A stretch of DNA of 7,326 bases from Hyphomicrobiales bacterium (lineage in GTDB: Bacteria > Pseudomonadota > Alphaproteobacteria > Rhizobiales > HXMU1428-3). The notes under the pieces were generated by a model. It ran no database searches. It saw nothing but the letters and a program-made list of their open reading frames with translations, and had not been told where the DNA came from. Location of the stretch: assembly GCA_021775385.1 (NCBI GenBank), contig JAJFHW010000316.1, positions 1 through 7,326 on the forward strand, written 5' to 3'. The position numbers were made by a program, and so were the translations under genes. Within the stretch, counting starts at the first letter, position 1. Every line of letters begins with the position of its first letter. Positions 1 through 6,106 of this stretch are shown here, in pieces.

Positions 1-46
1 TTGGGCTATAGGTACTTACCTGATCGACAAGAGCAGTATCATTCAT
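1..46 (-). CDS. rsh: RelA/SpoT-type (p)ppGpp synthetase/hydrolase, 5' end only (partial)
   Basis: Only the first 15 codons lie in the window, reading MNDTALVDQVSTYSP, after which the gene leaves the left edge. The spacing L-V-x-x-V-x-x-Y-x-P matches the N-terminus that I recall for rhizobial Rsh proteins (LVERVQRYKP-like). The position directly downstream of rpoZ on the same strand is the usual one for rsh/relA in alphaproteobacteria. Such enzymes make and hydrolyse (p)ppGpp in the stringent response. The ATG has no strong Shine-Dalgarno sequence; upstream there is only a weak purine stretch. A clear terminator behind rpoZ and a leader of about 175 bases suggest that rsh has its own promoter. 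The call rests on a short match plus gene order, so it should be confirmed with flanking sequence. Confidence 0.6.
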   Translation of the reverse strand, partial: MNDTALVDQVSTYSP

Positions 47-102
47 TTTGTTTCGTTCTAATCCAAATATTTATGCAGTTATGGGTGCACTTTTTTAGTG
101 AG

Positions 103-163
103 CCTTCAGTTGCCCACTAGCAACCGTTTCTTTAATGTACCTTCGGCTGCCCACTTGCAACCG
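103..163 (-). repeat. Two tandem copies of a 24-bp hairpin-forming repeat in the rsh leader
   Basis: Copies at 103-126 and 140-163 agree at 21 of 24 positions and are spaced 37 bp start to start. Read on the minus strand, each folds into a 7-bp stem with a 6-base loop: CGGTTGC / TAGTGG / GCAACTG for the left copy and CGGTTGC / AAGTGG / GCAGCCG for the right copy. Two of the three differences fall in the stem, and each turns a Watson-Crick pair into a G-U pair or the reverse, so pairing is kept. The pair lies 57 to 117 bases upstream of the rsh start codon, so it would be in the rsh leader RNA if that transcript starts to the right of it. It could equally be a small dispersed intergenic repeat with no regulatory role. 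Confidence 0.6.
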
Positions 164-221
164 CGCTTTTAGTTTATGCAAAACTAGCGTATTAAGCCAC
201 TCTTAAACCTAAATTTTTAGC

Positions 222-257
222 AAAAAAAAACCTCCACATAAAATGTGAAGGTTTTTT
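222..257 (-). terminator. Intrinsic terminator of rpoZ
   Basis: On the minus strand a 9-bp stem (243-251 with 231-239, containing one G-U pair) closes a 3-base loop and is followed by nine U residues (complement of 222-230). The A/U runs on either side can lengthen the stem by about six pairs. It starts about 20 bases after the rpoZ stop codon and is the clearest terminator in the window. It separates rpoZ from rsh transcriptionally. Confidence 0.9.
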
Positions 258-276
258 ATAAATTGTAATTTTCAGC

Positions 277-684
277 TTAACGGTTACGAGAACCGCCAGT
301 TTCAGCTGGTGGAAGACTTTCAAGGCCGCGTAGCAGCTCTTCTTCTGTCATAGTATCGATATTTGTATCAAAGCCTTGATCATCTTGACCAATGATAATT
401 GGTGAGCGGGTCTCTGTTGAAATAACAGGTGCTGCTTCGGCTTCTGGCTCATCCACTTCAACATATTTTTGCATTGAGTGAATAAGGTCTTCTTTCATAT
501 CTTCAGGAGAGACAGTCTCTGCCGCTATTTCTCTTAAAGCGACAACAGGATTTTTATCATTATCACGTTCAATAGTAATTGGTGATCCTGATGCAATTGA
601 CCGCGCGCGATGGCCAGCTAACAATACCAGATCAAATCTGTTTGATACTTTATCAACGCAATCTTCAACCGTAACACGTGCCAT
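277..684 (-). CDS. rpoZ: DNA-directed RNA polymerase subunit omega
   Basis: The 135-residue product is the omega subunit, which binds the beta' subunit and helps assemble and stabilise RNA polymerase. The N-terminal 55 residues hold the family signature: MARVTVEDC at the start, the core [14 protein letters not shown] at residues 15-28, and [10 protein letters not shown] at 45-54. The rest is an acidic, Glu/Asp-rich tail ending in a basic SRNR. Such a tail is normal in alphaproteobacterial omega, which at about 130 residues is longer than the 91-residue E. coli protein. The ATG start is supported by an AAAGG purine stretch about 8 bases upstream (693-697). It is followed by a strong terminator and then rsh, the usual neighbour. 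Upstream it is cut off from folK by the folK terminator, so its promoter should lie in 685-783; TTGTTT, 17 bases, TAAATT on the minus strand is a weak candidate. Confidence 0.96.
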   Translation of the reverse strand: MARVTVEDCVDKVSNRFDLVLLAGHRARSIASGSPITIERDNDKNPVVALREIAAETVSPEDMKEDLIHSMQKYVEVDEPEAEAAPVISTETRSPIIIGQDDQGFDTNIDTMTEEELLRGLESLPPAETGGSRNR

Positions 685-783
685 TTAAAAAACCTTTTTC
701 ATTAATATGAGTGTCTTTATCTTAAATATAAATGGTATTAATTTATTCTGACGTCGTTTTGCAAACAATACTATCAGAAAACT

Positions 784-814
784 AAAAAATGGCCTTTCCT
801 GTTTTGAAAAGCCA
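784..814 (-). terminator. Intrinsic terminator of folK
   Basis: On the minus strand, 806-814 pairs with 790-798 to give a 9-bp stem (TGGCTTTTC / GAAAGGCCA, one G-U pair) around a 7-base loop. It is followed at once by a U-rich run (complement of 784-789). It lies about 50 bases after the folK stop codon and ahead of rpoZ, so it probably ends the folK transcript. Confidence 0.75.
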
Positions 815-865
815 AAACTGGTCAAACCATCTAAACAACTAATTTAAAGATAAGTTAGTATTTTC

Positions 866-1438
866 TCACAGATCTAATGATATATCAAGCTTTTCTAGCG
901 AATTAACGTCTAAGGCTGAGCAATACTGCTTTATCAAAATATCTGCGCTTTTTCCATATATTGGATGACGCCAAGTTGGAGCTACTTCTTTTAAAGGTTG
1001 CAGTACAAACACTCGCTTATGCATTTGCAAATGAGGTAGTGCTAATGACGATGTTTTCTCAGCTCCATAAGCCTTTCTTTTTGATGTCTTTTTTCGGCTA
1101 TTTGGCCAGTTCAAAATTTTTGACTTATAGTCAATTATGTCAATATCTAAAGGTCTTGGCCCCCAGAACAACCCTCCCGTACGGCCCGCACCTCTCTCTA
1201 GTTGTTTTAATCTTTTTAACAACTTATTAGGGTGAGCCGTGCAATTACAAACAGTAACGAGGTTATAAAAATCTGGTTGATAGGTGGCACCTACTGCTTT
1301 TGAGGAATAGATTGACGATATTTTCAAGAATTCCAGTCCGAATTCTCTCAATTCTTTAATTGCGGAAGTTATAGAATTAATTGGTCCGCCATATTTACCA
1401 CATATATTTGAACCGAATGCTAATATTACATATGACAT
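866..1438 (-). CDS. folK: 6-hydroxymethyl-7,8-dihydropterin pyrophosphokinase (HPPK)
   Basis: The 190-residue product transfers pyrophosphate from ATP to 6-hydroxymethyl-7,8-dihydropterin in cytoplasmic folate synthesis. It opens with the family pattern (YVILAFGSN, residues 3-11). The signature WGPRPLDIDII at 92-102 includes Asp98 and Asp100, the likely Mg2+ ligands matching Asp95 and Asp97 of E. coli. The region LPHLQMHKRVFVLQPLKEVAP at about 134-154 corresponds to the VPH...R...L.PL.E.AP segment. From Asp100 to His136 there are 36 residues against 18 in E. coli HPPK, so about 18 Lys/Ser-rich residues are inserted (around 108-131); this makes it longer than the 159-residue E. coli enzyme. 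The start codon has only a weak AAGAG Shine-Dalgarno. The gene is divergent from the NYN gene and has its own terminator. Confidence 0.93.
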   Translation of the reverse strand: MSYVILAFGSNICGKYGGPINSITSAIKELREFGLEFLKISSIYSSKAVGATYQPDFYNLVTVCNCTAHPNKLLKRLKQLERGAGRTGGLFWGPRPLDIDIIDYKSKILNWPNSRKKTSKRKAYGAEKTSSLALPHLQMHKRVFVLQPLKEVAPTWRHPIYGKSADILIKQYCSALDVNSLEKLDISLDL

Positions 1439-1507
1439 TAATAAAACTCTTATAATAAACTAAAGATTAAATGTTTTTTATTTACAAATAAGATAAATCA
1501 ATTCTAA

Positions 1508-1537
1508 TTGGCTTATATTTCCTGATTAAGACATAAT
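1508..1537 (+). promoter_or_regulatory. Candidate sigma-70-type promoter for the NYN gene
   Basis: TTGGCT (1508-1513) and CATAAT (1532-1537, five of six consensus bases) are 18 bases apart in the 142-bp divergent gap between folK and the NYN gene. This predicts a start near 1544 and a leader of about 37 bases. The -35 match is only partial, and the region is AT-rich enough to produce such matches by chance. Confidence 0.35.
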
Positions 1538-1580
1538 TTAATCTGATAACTGCCATTCTATACAGTCAAGGATCTGGCCA

Positions 1581-2183
1581 ATGAAATTTTATCCAGCAGA
1601 ACGCACCGCACTTTTTGTAGATGGCTCAAATTTATATGCAACCGCTAAAGCTCTTTCTTTTGAAATTGACTACAGTCGTCTGCTATATTTATTCCGTTCC
1701 CGCTGTCAACTTGTAAGAGCACTATACTATACTGCGATTGCTGAAGAACAAGAGTATTCCTCAGTTCGCCCTCTAGTAGATTGGCTCGACTATAACGGTT
1801 ATACAGTTATTACTAAACCAATAAAAGAATATGCTGATGGCACTGGACGGCGCAAAGTTAAAGGAAATATGGATATTGAGCTTGCTGTTGATGCTATGGA
1901 GTTGGCTGAATATTTAGACCATATTATTCTTTTTACTGGCGATGGTGACTTTCGCTCATTGGTTGAAGCTCTACAACATAAAGGCAAGCGTGTGAGTGTT
2001 GTCTCTACATTAGAAACACAGCCGCCTATGATAGCTGATGAATTGCGACGTCAATCGGATCAATTTATTGAGTTATCTCTTCTAGAATCCCAAATTTGCC
2101 GCACAGAGAAAACTGATATTGAGCCAGAGTGGGAAGCCCCATTGCAAGATATCAATGAAAGTTTAAACTATGATAATGACTAG
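1581..2183 (+). CDS. NYN domain (LabA/DUF88-type, PIN-like) putative ribonuclease
   Basis: The 200-residue protein has a NYN domain over about residues 8-165. This is a PIN-like fold whose clustered acidic residues usually bind Mg2+ for RNA cleavage. The expected acidic positions are present: Asp14 in the first strand (LFVDGSNLY, 11-19), Asp98 and Asp104 in GNMDIELAVDAME, and Asp121 and Asp123 in FTGDGDF (118-124). The last 35 or so residues are acidic and probably disordered. A good Shine-Dalgarno (AAGGA, 1568-1572) sits 8 bases before the ATG. The stop codon overlaps the start of the downstream palindromic element. Close relatives are common in alphaproteobacteria next to rpoZ/rsh and the glycosylase gene; the substrate is unknown, so nuclease activity is inferred from the residues. 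Confidence 0.88.
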   Translation: MKFYPAERTALFVDGSNLYATAKALSFEIDYSRLLYLFRSRCQLVRALYYTAIAEEQEYSSVRPLVDWLDYNGYTVITKPIKEYADGTGRRKVKGNMDIELAVDAMELAEYLDHIILFTGDGDFRSLVEALQHKGKRVSVVSTLETQPPMIADELRRQSDQFIELSLLESQICRTEKTDIEPEWEAPLQDINESLNYDND

Positions 2184-2236
2184 AGCATGTTACTGTTATA
2201 TGAATTCATAAGACATGCTCTAATTTTTTGTTTTTA
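2181..2236 (+). terminator. Palindrome and T-run ending the NYN gene
   Basis: TAGAGCATGT (2181-2190, including the stop codon) and ACATGCTCTA (2213-2222) form a perfect 10-bp stem around a 22-base loop. The loop itself holds the palindrome TATGAATTCATA (2199-2210). The T-rich stretch 2223-2236 follows. The large loop makes it less than ideal, but it probably stops the NYN transcript. The same sequence is half of the repeat element described separately. Confidence 0.65.
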
Positions 2237-2288
2237 GTGAGTTGTTTTTCGCAAAACCGGTATACCCACTTATGCGCAACACGCTCCA
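2181..2288. repeat. RIME-like two-palindrome intergenic element
   Basis: The 108-bp stretch contains two palindromic units. The left unit is GAGCATGT...ACATGCTC (2183-2220). The right unit has an imperfect stem pairing CGCAAAA (from 2251) with TTATGCG (to 2275), includes ACCGGTATACCCACTT, and ends in the degenerate outer arm ACACGCTC (2279-2286). On the minus strand this reads GAGCGTGTTGCGCATAAGTG..ACCGGTTTTGCG..ACAAAAAATTAGAGCATG. From memory this is the pattern of the dispersed rhizobial intergenic mosaic elements (RIME, about 108 bp, two large palindromes). I could not search for other copies, and the family name rests on recall. Confidence 0.6.
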
Positions 2289-2331
2289 GGCCACCTAGGC
2301 CGTAAACTCATAAATCATGGATCTTTAAACT

Positions 2332-2979
2332 TTGTCTGATCAATTTATCGCTGAGCCTCAAGCTGATTGCTCTCTTTGCCCGCGCCTCACTTCATTTCGT
2401 CATGAAAATCAGGAGCTCTATCCTCATATGTTTAATGGTGCAGTTCCTTCATTTGGAACTGACGCCGCTTCTTTATTGATTGTTGGGCTTGCTCCAGGTT
2501 TAAAGGGAGCAAATCAAACAGGGCGTCCCTTTACTGGAGATTATGCCGGTGATTTGCTTTATGCCACTTTACTCAAATATGGTTTTGCTTCAGGTGAATA
2601 TCAAGCACGATCAGATGATGGGTTAAAGCTTAAGAATGCTATGATTACCAATGCTGTTCGCTGTGTTCCGCCGCAGAACAAACCTATTGGTGAAGAAATT
2701 AAGACTTGTCGGACTTTTCTTAAAAACAGAATAGTTCAACTACCCAACCTTAAACTTATGATTGTTTTGGGACGAATTGCCCATGAGAGTGTTATTGCAA
2801 CACTTGGCGGGAAACAAAAAGATTTTAAGTTCTCACATGGTGGTTTGCATGACTTACCGTCGGGTCACCAAATGTTAGATAGCTACCATTGTTCTCGCTA
2901 TAATACGAACACAGGCCGTCTTACGACAGAAATGTTTGAAGATGTTTTTGATACAGCTAAGAGCCTTCTTTCAAACTAA
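2332..2979 (+). CDS. Family-5 uracil-DNA glycosylase (UdgB-type, iron-sulfur)
   Basis: The 215-residue enzyme should remove uracil and related deaminated bases from DNA at the start of base-excision repair. Four cysteines suited to bind a [4Fe-4S] cluster are Cys13 and Cys16 (ADCSLCPRL) and Cys111 and Cys126. The active-site motif GLAPGLKGANQTGRPFTGD spans 52-70; the GLAPG form rather than GExPG indicates family 5, not family 4. The C-terminal H-x-S motif is SYHCSRYNTNTGRLT, with His186. The apparent start is TTG. An in-frame ATG at 2317 is cut off by TAA at 2326, and any later ATG would lose the first two cysteines. The only Shine-Dalgarno hint is GGA at 2319-2321. A hairpin terminator follows, and the next gene is convergent. 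Confidence 0.92.
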   Translation: MSDQFIAEPQADCSLCPRLTSFRHENQELYPHMFNGAVPSFGTDAASLLIVGLAPGLKGANQTGRPFTGDYAGDLLYATLLKYGFASGEYQARSDDGLKLKNAMITNAVRCVPPQNKPIGEEIKTCRTFLKNRIVQLPNLKLMIVLGRIAHESVIATLGGKQKDFKFSHGGLHDLPSGHQMLDSYHCSRYNTNTGRLTTEMFEDVFDTAKSLLSN

Positions 2980-3013
2980 AGACTAGCCCTCAGAAACTAA
3001 GGGCCAGTCTTTT
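2978..3013 (+). terminator. Terminator of the glycosylase gene, possibly bidirectional
   Basis: AAAGACTAGCCCT (2978-2990) pairs with AGGGCCAGTCTTT (3000-3012) to give a 13-bp stem with one A-C mismatch on the plus strand, where the minus-strand RNA has a U-G pair. The loop is 9 bases, and Ts run to 3013. The first base overlaps the end of the stop codon. Since the convergent RTX gene stops at 3030, the same hairpin, better paired on that strand, may also end its transcript. Confidence 0.8.
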
Positions 3014-3029
3014 AACTATTGGAGTTTTT

Positions 3030-4532
3030 TTAGAAGATAAAATCATCTTCCGACAGGGCACCCATAGTAATATTTTCTAGAGTGATGCTGTCTCCATCTG
3101 TACCGTTTATTGTGTAAATCACGGTGTCTTGCCCAACCTGCTCCATGTACCGATCTCCTTCTGTAAAGAGATCATTGAAATTACGAACTTCAGTGTCAGA
3201 CAGATCAATGAAATCAATACCTATTTCGAAATCGGCAATGGTATCCTGACCATGCGAGAGACCATTTCGACCATCATCGTTATTAAAGACAAATGTATCT
3301 TCCCCGCCAGAGCCTATCAGGAAGTCATCTCCCTCCTGACCGTTTATTATGTCATTACCAGCGTTACCATTGAGAGTATTGTTTTTGTCATCCCCAACAA
3401 TGAGATCATCGCCACTTGAGCCAATAATATTTTCAACGAAACTCAGAGTGTCTCTATCCCCGAATAAGTCATAGGCAAAGCCTTGACCTAATTGCACATT
3501 TATACCGTCTTCTGTGGTTCTATTACCGTTGGACGAATAATCATCATAAGTGGCAGTATCACTACCTGCACCACCAATGATTTCATCTGCACCTGAACCA
3601 CCTTGAATGAAGTCAGCTCCGTTTCCTCCATCTAGCAAGTCATTACCTCTACCACCACTTAGAGTGTCTTTGTCACCATTTCCCTCAATCGTATCATCAT
3701 CATCTCCGCCCATGAGCCTATCCCTGCCATCGCCACCAATAAGAGTGTCTTCACCTCGACCGCCAAGTAGATCAGACCCTTCATTTGATGCAACGAGAGT
3801 ATCATCATAGTTTGAACCGATGACTTTTTCTAAATCGACAAATTGGTCACCTGCTGCGTCTCCGCCATTGCCCTCACCTGTTTCAAGGTTGACGCGCACA
3901 GCAGCCGCTGAATTGTAATAATTAACTGAATCAGTGCCAGTGCCACCATCATATAGGTCAGCGCCACTATCAGCATAAAAGAAATCATTGCCACCATTGC
4001 CAAAGAAGCTATTATTTCCCTCATCACCATAGAAAAAATCGCTGTAGTCTGTGCCATAGACTTTTTCAATATTATCTAAATAATCATAGCCATCACTAGC
4101 CCCTTTATCAACTTGGCCTACGGACAGCTCTACTCTTATACCTTGGTTATTTGATGCATAAGAAACTGTGTCTATTCCATTGCCACCGAAGAAACTATCT
4201 AGTCCTTTACTGCTATGAAAATAATCGTCTCCATTTAAGCCGCGGAAAATGTTGTCTTTATCGTTACCGACAAAACCATCATTAAAGTCTGAGCCTGTGA
4301 TGTTTTCAATATTGATGTAAAAGTCGCCCTTAGCATCACCGCCTTTGCCGTATCCAAAGCCTAACCGATTGTCTTCATTGAGATTTGCAAAGATGCCTGA
4401 TTTAGAGTTTTCATATGAGACAGTGTCATTACCCAAGCCACCATTGAATGATTGCGTTAAGCTTGTGCCTAAAAATATGTCGTCTTGTGATTTAAAATTA
4501 TAAATGATTGGAAGTACTAAATTGATAGCCAT
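3030..4532 (-). CDS. RTX calcium-binding repeat protein, probable type I secretion substrate
   Basis: I place the start at the ATG at 4532 (MAINLVLPIIYNF), giving 500 residues. An AGGGGGAG Shine-Dalgarno lies 8 bases upstream of it, while the longer in-frame ATG at 4565 has none. The protein is acidic and Gly/Asp/Asn-rich. Four modules start near residues 35, 120, 200 and 324, each with DTVSY-like then (E/D)NI..V.GSD..D patterns. GGxGxD nonapeptide repeats are densest at about 257-325, where they should form a Ca2+-binding beta-roll. The last 90 residues (TFVFNN...DTIADFEIGIDFIDLSD...LSEDDFIF) resemble the C-terminal RTX region used for type I export, with a hydrophobic end. No signal peptide or enzymatic domain is visible, and no transporter genes lie in the window. 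It may be a surface or matrix protein; its actual role is unknown. It is the one accessory-looking gene among core genes. Confidence 0.9.
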   Translation of the reverse strand: MAINLVLPIIYNFKSQDDIFLGTSLTQSFNGGLGNDTVSYENSKSGIFANLNEDNRLGFGYGKGGDAKGDFYINIENITGSDFNDGFVGNDKDNIFRGLNGDDYFHSSKGLDSFFGGNGIDTVSYASNNQGIRVELSVGQVDKGASDGYDYLDNIEKVYGTDYSDFFYGDEGNNSFFGNGGNDFFYADSGADLYDGGTGTDSVNYYNSAAAVRVNLETGEGNGGDAAGDQFVDLEKVIGSNYDDTLVASNEGSDLLGGRGEDTLIGGDGRDRLMGGDDDDTIEGNGDKDTLSGGRGNDLLDGGNGADFIQGGSGADEIIGGAGSDTATYDDYSSNGNRTTEDGINVQLGQGFAYDLFGDRDTLSFVENIIGSSGDDLIVGDDKNNTLNGNAGNDIINGQEGDDFLIGSGGEDTFVFNNDDGRNGLSHGQDTIADFEIGIDFIDLSDTEVRNFNDLFTEGDRYMEQVGQDTVIYTINGTDGDSITLENITMGALSEDDFIF

Positions 4533-4540
4533 TGTTCTCT

Positions 4541-4548
4541 CTCCCCCT
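4541..4548 (-). promoter_or_regulatory. Ribosome binding site that fixes the RTX start
   Basis: AGGGGGAG on the minus strand lies 8 bases before the ATG at 4532. It would fall inside the coding sequence if the longer ATG at 4565 were used, and that upstream ATG has no comparable site. The start at 4532 is therefore preferred. Confidence 0.8.
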
Positions 4549-4639
4549 AAGGAATATTGGGCCAAAGCTTGGCGCTATATATGAGAAGCCACCTGACTTC
4601 TCTCTTAGGATGAAGATAGATTTTCGCTAATTTTATTTA

Positions 4640-4655
4640 TGTGAGAATTATCACA
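4640..4655 (-). promoter_or_regulatory. Crp/Fnr-family operator upstream of the RTX gene
   Basis: TGTGAGAATTATCACA is a perfect inverted repeat with the TGTGA-N6-TCACA spacing recognised by Crp-type activators. It sits 108 bp upstream of the RTX start, in the 161-bp gap after smpB. A -10-like TATCTT occurs on the minus strand at 4613-4618. If it is used, transcription would begin near 4606 and the palindrome would be centred close to -41.5, the usual class II activator position. The palindrome is seen directly; the regulator and the promoter geometry are inferred. Confidence 0.6.
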
Positions 4656-4693
4656 AAAAGGCATATTTAAGAAAAAGGCCTAAGGACAACGTT

Positions 4694-5176
4694 TTAGCCA
4701 CGGTCGCGCAAAAGTCTAGTTTTTTGCCTGTTCCAATCGCGGTCTTTTTGGGTTTGGCGTTTATCGTGTAGTTTTTTACCCTTCGCTAACGCGATTTGTA
4801 ATTTAGCTATGCCACGATCATTAAAATATAGTTTGAGAGGGACCATGGTCAGGCCCTCCCTGTTCATTGCCCCAATTAGCTTTTTGACTTCACGCGCATG
4901 TAGAAGCAATTTGCGAGGGCGGCGAGTTTCATGGTTGAACCGCCCAGCTTGCAAATATTCTGGGATATAGCCATTAATAAGGAAGATTTCTCCTCCCTCA
5001 TTGCTTGCATAACTATCTGCAATATTCGCTTTGCCAGTTCTTAGAGATTTAACCTCTGTACCATGCAGCATAATACCGGCTTCGAAGGTTTCCATAATCT
5101 CATAGTCAAACCTCGCCCGCCGGTTCTCGGCGATCGATCGATGATCTGATGATGAATTTTTCTTCTTCGAAGCCAT
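4694..5176 (-). CDS. smpB: SsrA (tmRNA)-binding protein
   Basis: The 160-residue SmpB binds the tRNA-like part of tmRNA and brings it to stalled ribosomes for trans-translation in the cytoplasm. The family features are present: an N-terminal basic stretch with [12 protein letters not shown] (16-27), the RNA-binding strand [18 protein letters not shown] (29-46) with the GTE motif, NIADSYA (51-57), and the C-terminal basic tail [10 protein letters not shown]...RDW (131-148) that enters the decoding site. Length is normal. A GAGAG purine run precedes the ATG. It follows dapA on the same strand with a 39-bp gap, suggesting cotranscription. I saw no strong terminator behind it, so some readthrough into the RTX gene is possible. 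Confidence 0.96.
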   Translation of the reverse strand: MASKKKNSSSDHRSIAENRRARFDYEIMETFEAGIMLHGTEVKSLRTGKANIADSYASNEGGEIFLINGYIPEYLQAGRFNHETRRPRKLLLHAREVKKLIGAMNREGLTMVPLKLYFNDRGIAKLQIALAKGKKLHDKRQTQKDRDWNRQKTRLLRDRG

Positions 5177-5215
5177 TATACTCTCGTCTAATTTTTTTCT
5201 AACCTTGCTTAAGCT

Positions 5216-6106
5216 TTAAACAAGACCAGCCTTGATTAAGGCAGCATCTACTACCTTACAAGCGCCTTCACTCATTGGTACCAGAGGCAACCGCACATCA
5301 ACTCCAACTACGCCTAGTTTTGATAAGGCATATTTGGTTGGTACTGGATTTGCTTCAACAAAAAGTGCCTCATGGAGTGGCATTAAGCGATCTTGGATTG
5401 CTAAAGCTTTGGCATAATCGCCAGCCAAGGTTGCTTCTTGTAATTCAGCACATAGCTTTGGTGCTACATTTGAGGTGACTGAAATACAGCCAATGCCTCC
5501 ATGAGCATTAAATCCTAGAGCTGTAGCATCTTCTCCAGACAGCTGGATGAAGTCTGGTCCCATTGCAACGCGTTGCTGTGAAACACGAGCAATGTCACCC
5601 GTTGCATCTTTTACGCCCACAATGTTTGGCAAAACAAAAAGCCTTGTCATGGTCTCAACAGACATGTCCACAACAGACCGACCTGGAATATTATAAATGA
5701 ATATAGGAATATTCACGGCATCATTGATCGCTTTAAAATGCTGCTATAAGCCTTCTTGTGTTGGCTTATTATAATATGGAGTGACGACAAGAACAGCATC
5801 GGCGCCTGCCTTTTCTGCATGTTTTGCCAGGTCAACGGCTTCAATTGTACTGTTTGAACCAGCACCAGCGATTACAAATGCCTTGCCACCTTTGCTATTC
5901 TTGCCTTGTGCAACTTCAATGCAAAGTTCAACAACCCGTTTGTGCTCCTCATGAGACAAGGTTGGGCTTTCGCCTGTTGTGCCAACCGGCACTAATCCAT
6001 GCGTGCCATTATCTATTTGGCGCTGCACAAGTGCTTGAAAACACGCTTCATCGATAGCTCCATTATTAAAAGGAGTGATGAGCGCAGTAATCGACCCACG
6101 AAACAT
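5216..6106 (-). pseudogene. dapA: 4-hydroxy-tetrahydrodipicolinate synthase with an in-frame TAG
   Basis: DapA condenses pyruvate with aspartate semialdehyde, the first committed step to diaminopimelate and lysine. Reading through one TAG (5744-5746) gives 296 residues of normal DapA with no other defect. The first part (120 residues) has Thr43/Thr44 in GTTGES and [10 protein letters not shown] (111-120). After the stop, in the same frame, come QHFKAI, Tyr138 and Arg143 in IYNIPGR, and the Schiff-base Lys166 in GVKDATG. These match E. coli Tyr133, Arg138 and Lys161. The stop replaces the Tyr of the family sequence GLYQHF (E. coli Tyr116), one base away from TAT or TAC. The second part could start only at a GTG at 5716 with no Shine-Dalgarno. 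Neither half contains a full active site. The rest of the sequence is undecayed, so a recent nonsense mutation or a sequencing error is most likely; suppression is less likely. Confidence 0.9.

Noticed and set aside
91..102. TTTTT-AGTGAG shared by 91-102, 2231-2241 and (with one extra A) 6405-6417
   Set aside because: The motif is short and T-rich in AT-rich intergenic DNA. It may reflect the same repeat family, but alone it is not enough to call.
961..1230. 89-codon plus-strand reading frame
   Set aside because: It lies wholly inside folK on the opposite strand, and folK has clear family motifs.
3129..3810. Plus-strand reading frames inside the RTX gene
   Set aside because: They are low-complexity shadows of the repetitive minus-strand RTX gene and have no Shine-Dalgarno or recognisable domain.
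4561..4602. Small inverted repeats GCCAA-AGC-TTGGC and GAGAAG-N8-CTTCTC in the RTX leader
   Set aside because: Stems of five and six pairs without a T-run or conserved context; chance is sufficient.
4670..4693. Possible smpB terminator (CCTTAGG then T-run on the minus strand)
   Set aside because: Only a 3-bp stem can form, too little for an intrinsic terminator.
5216..5716. The 3' half of dapA as an independent gene starting at GTG 5716
   Set aside because: There is no Shine-Dalgarno, and the half lacks the GTTGES and YYN active-site segments; it is the continuation of the same frame after the TAG.
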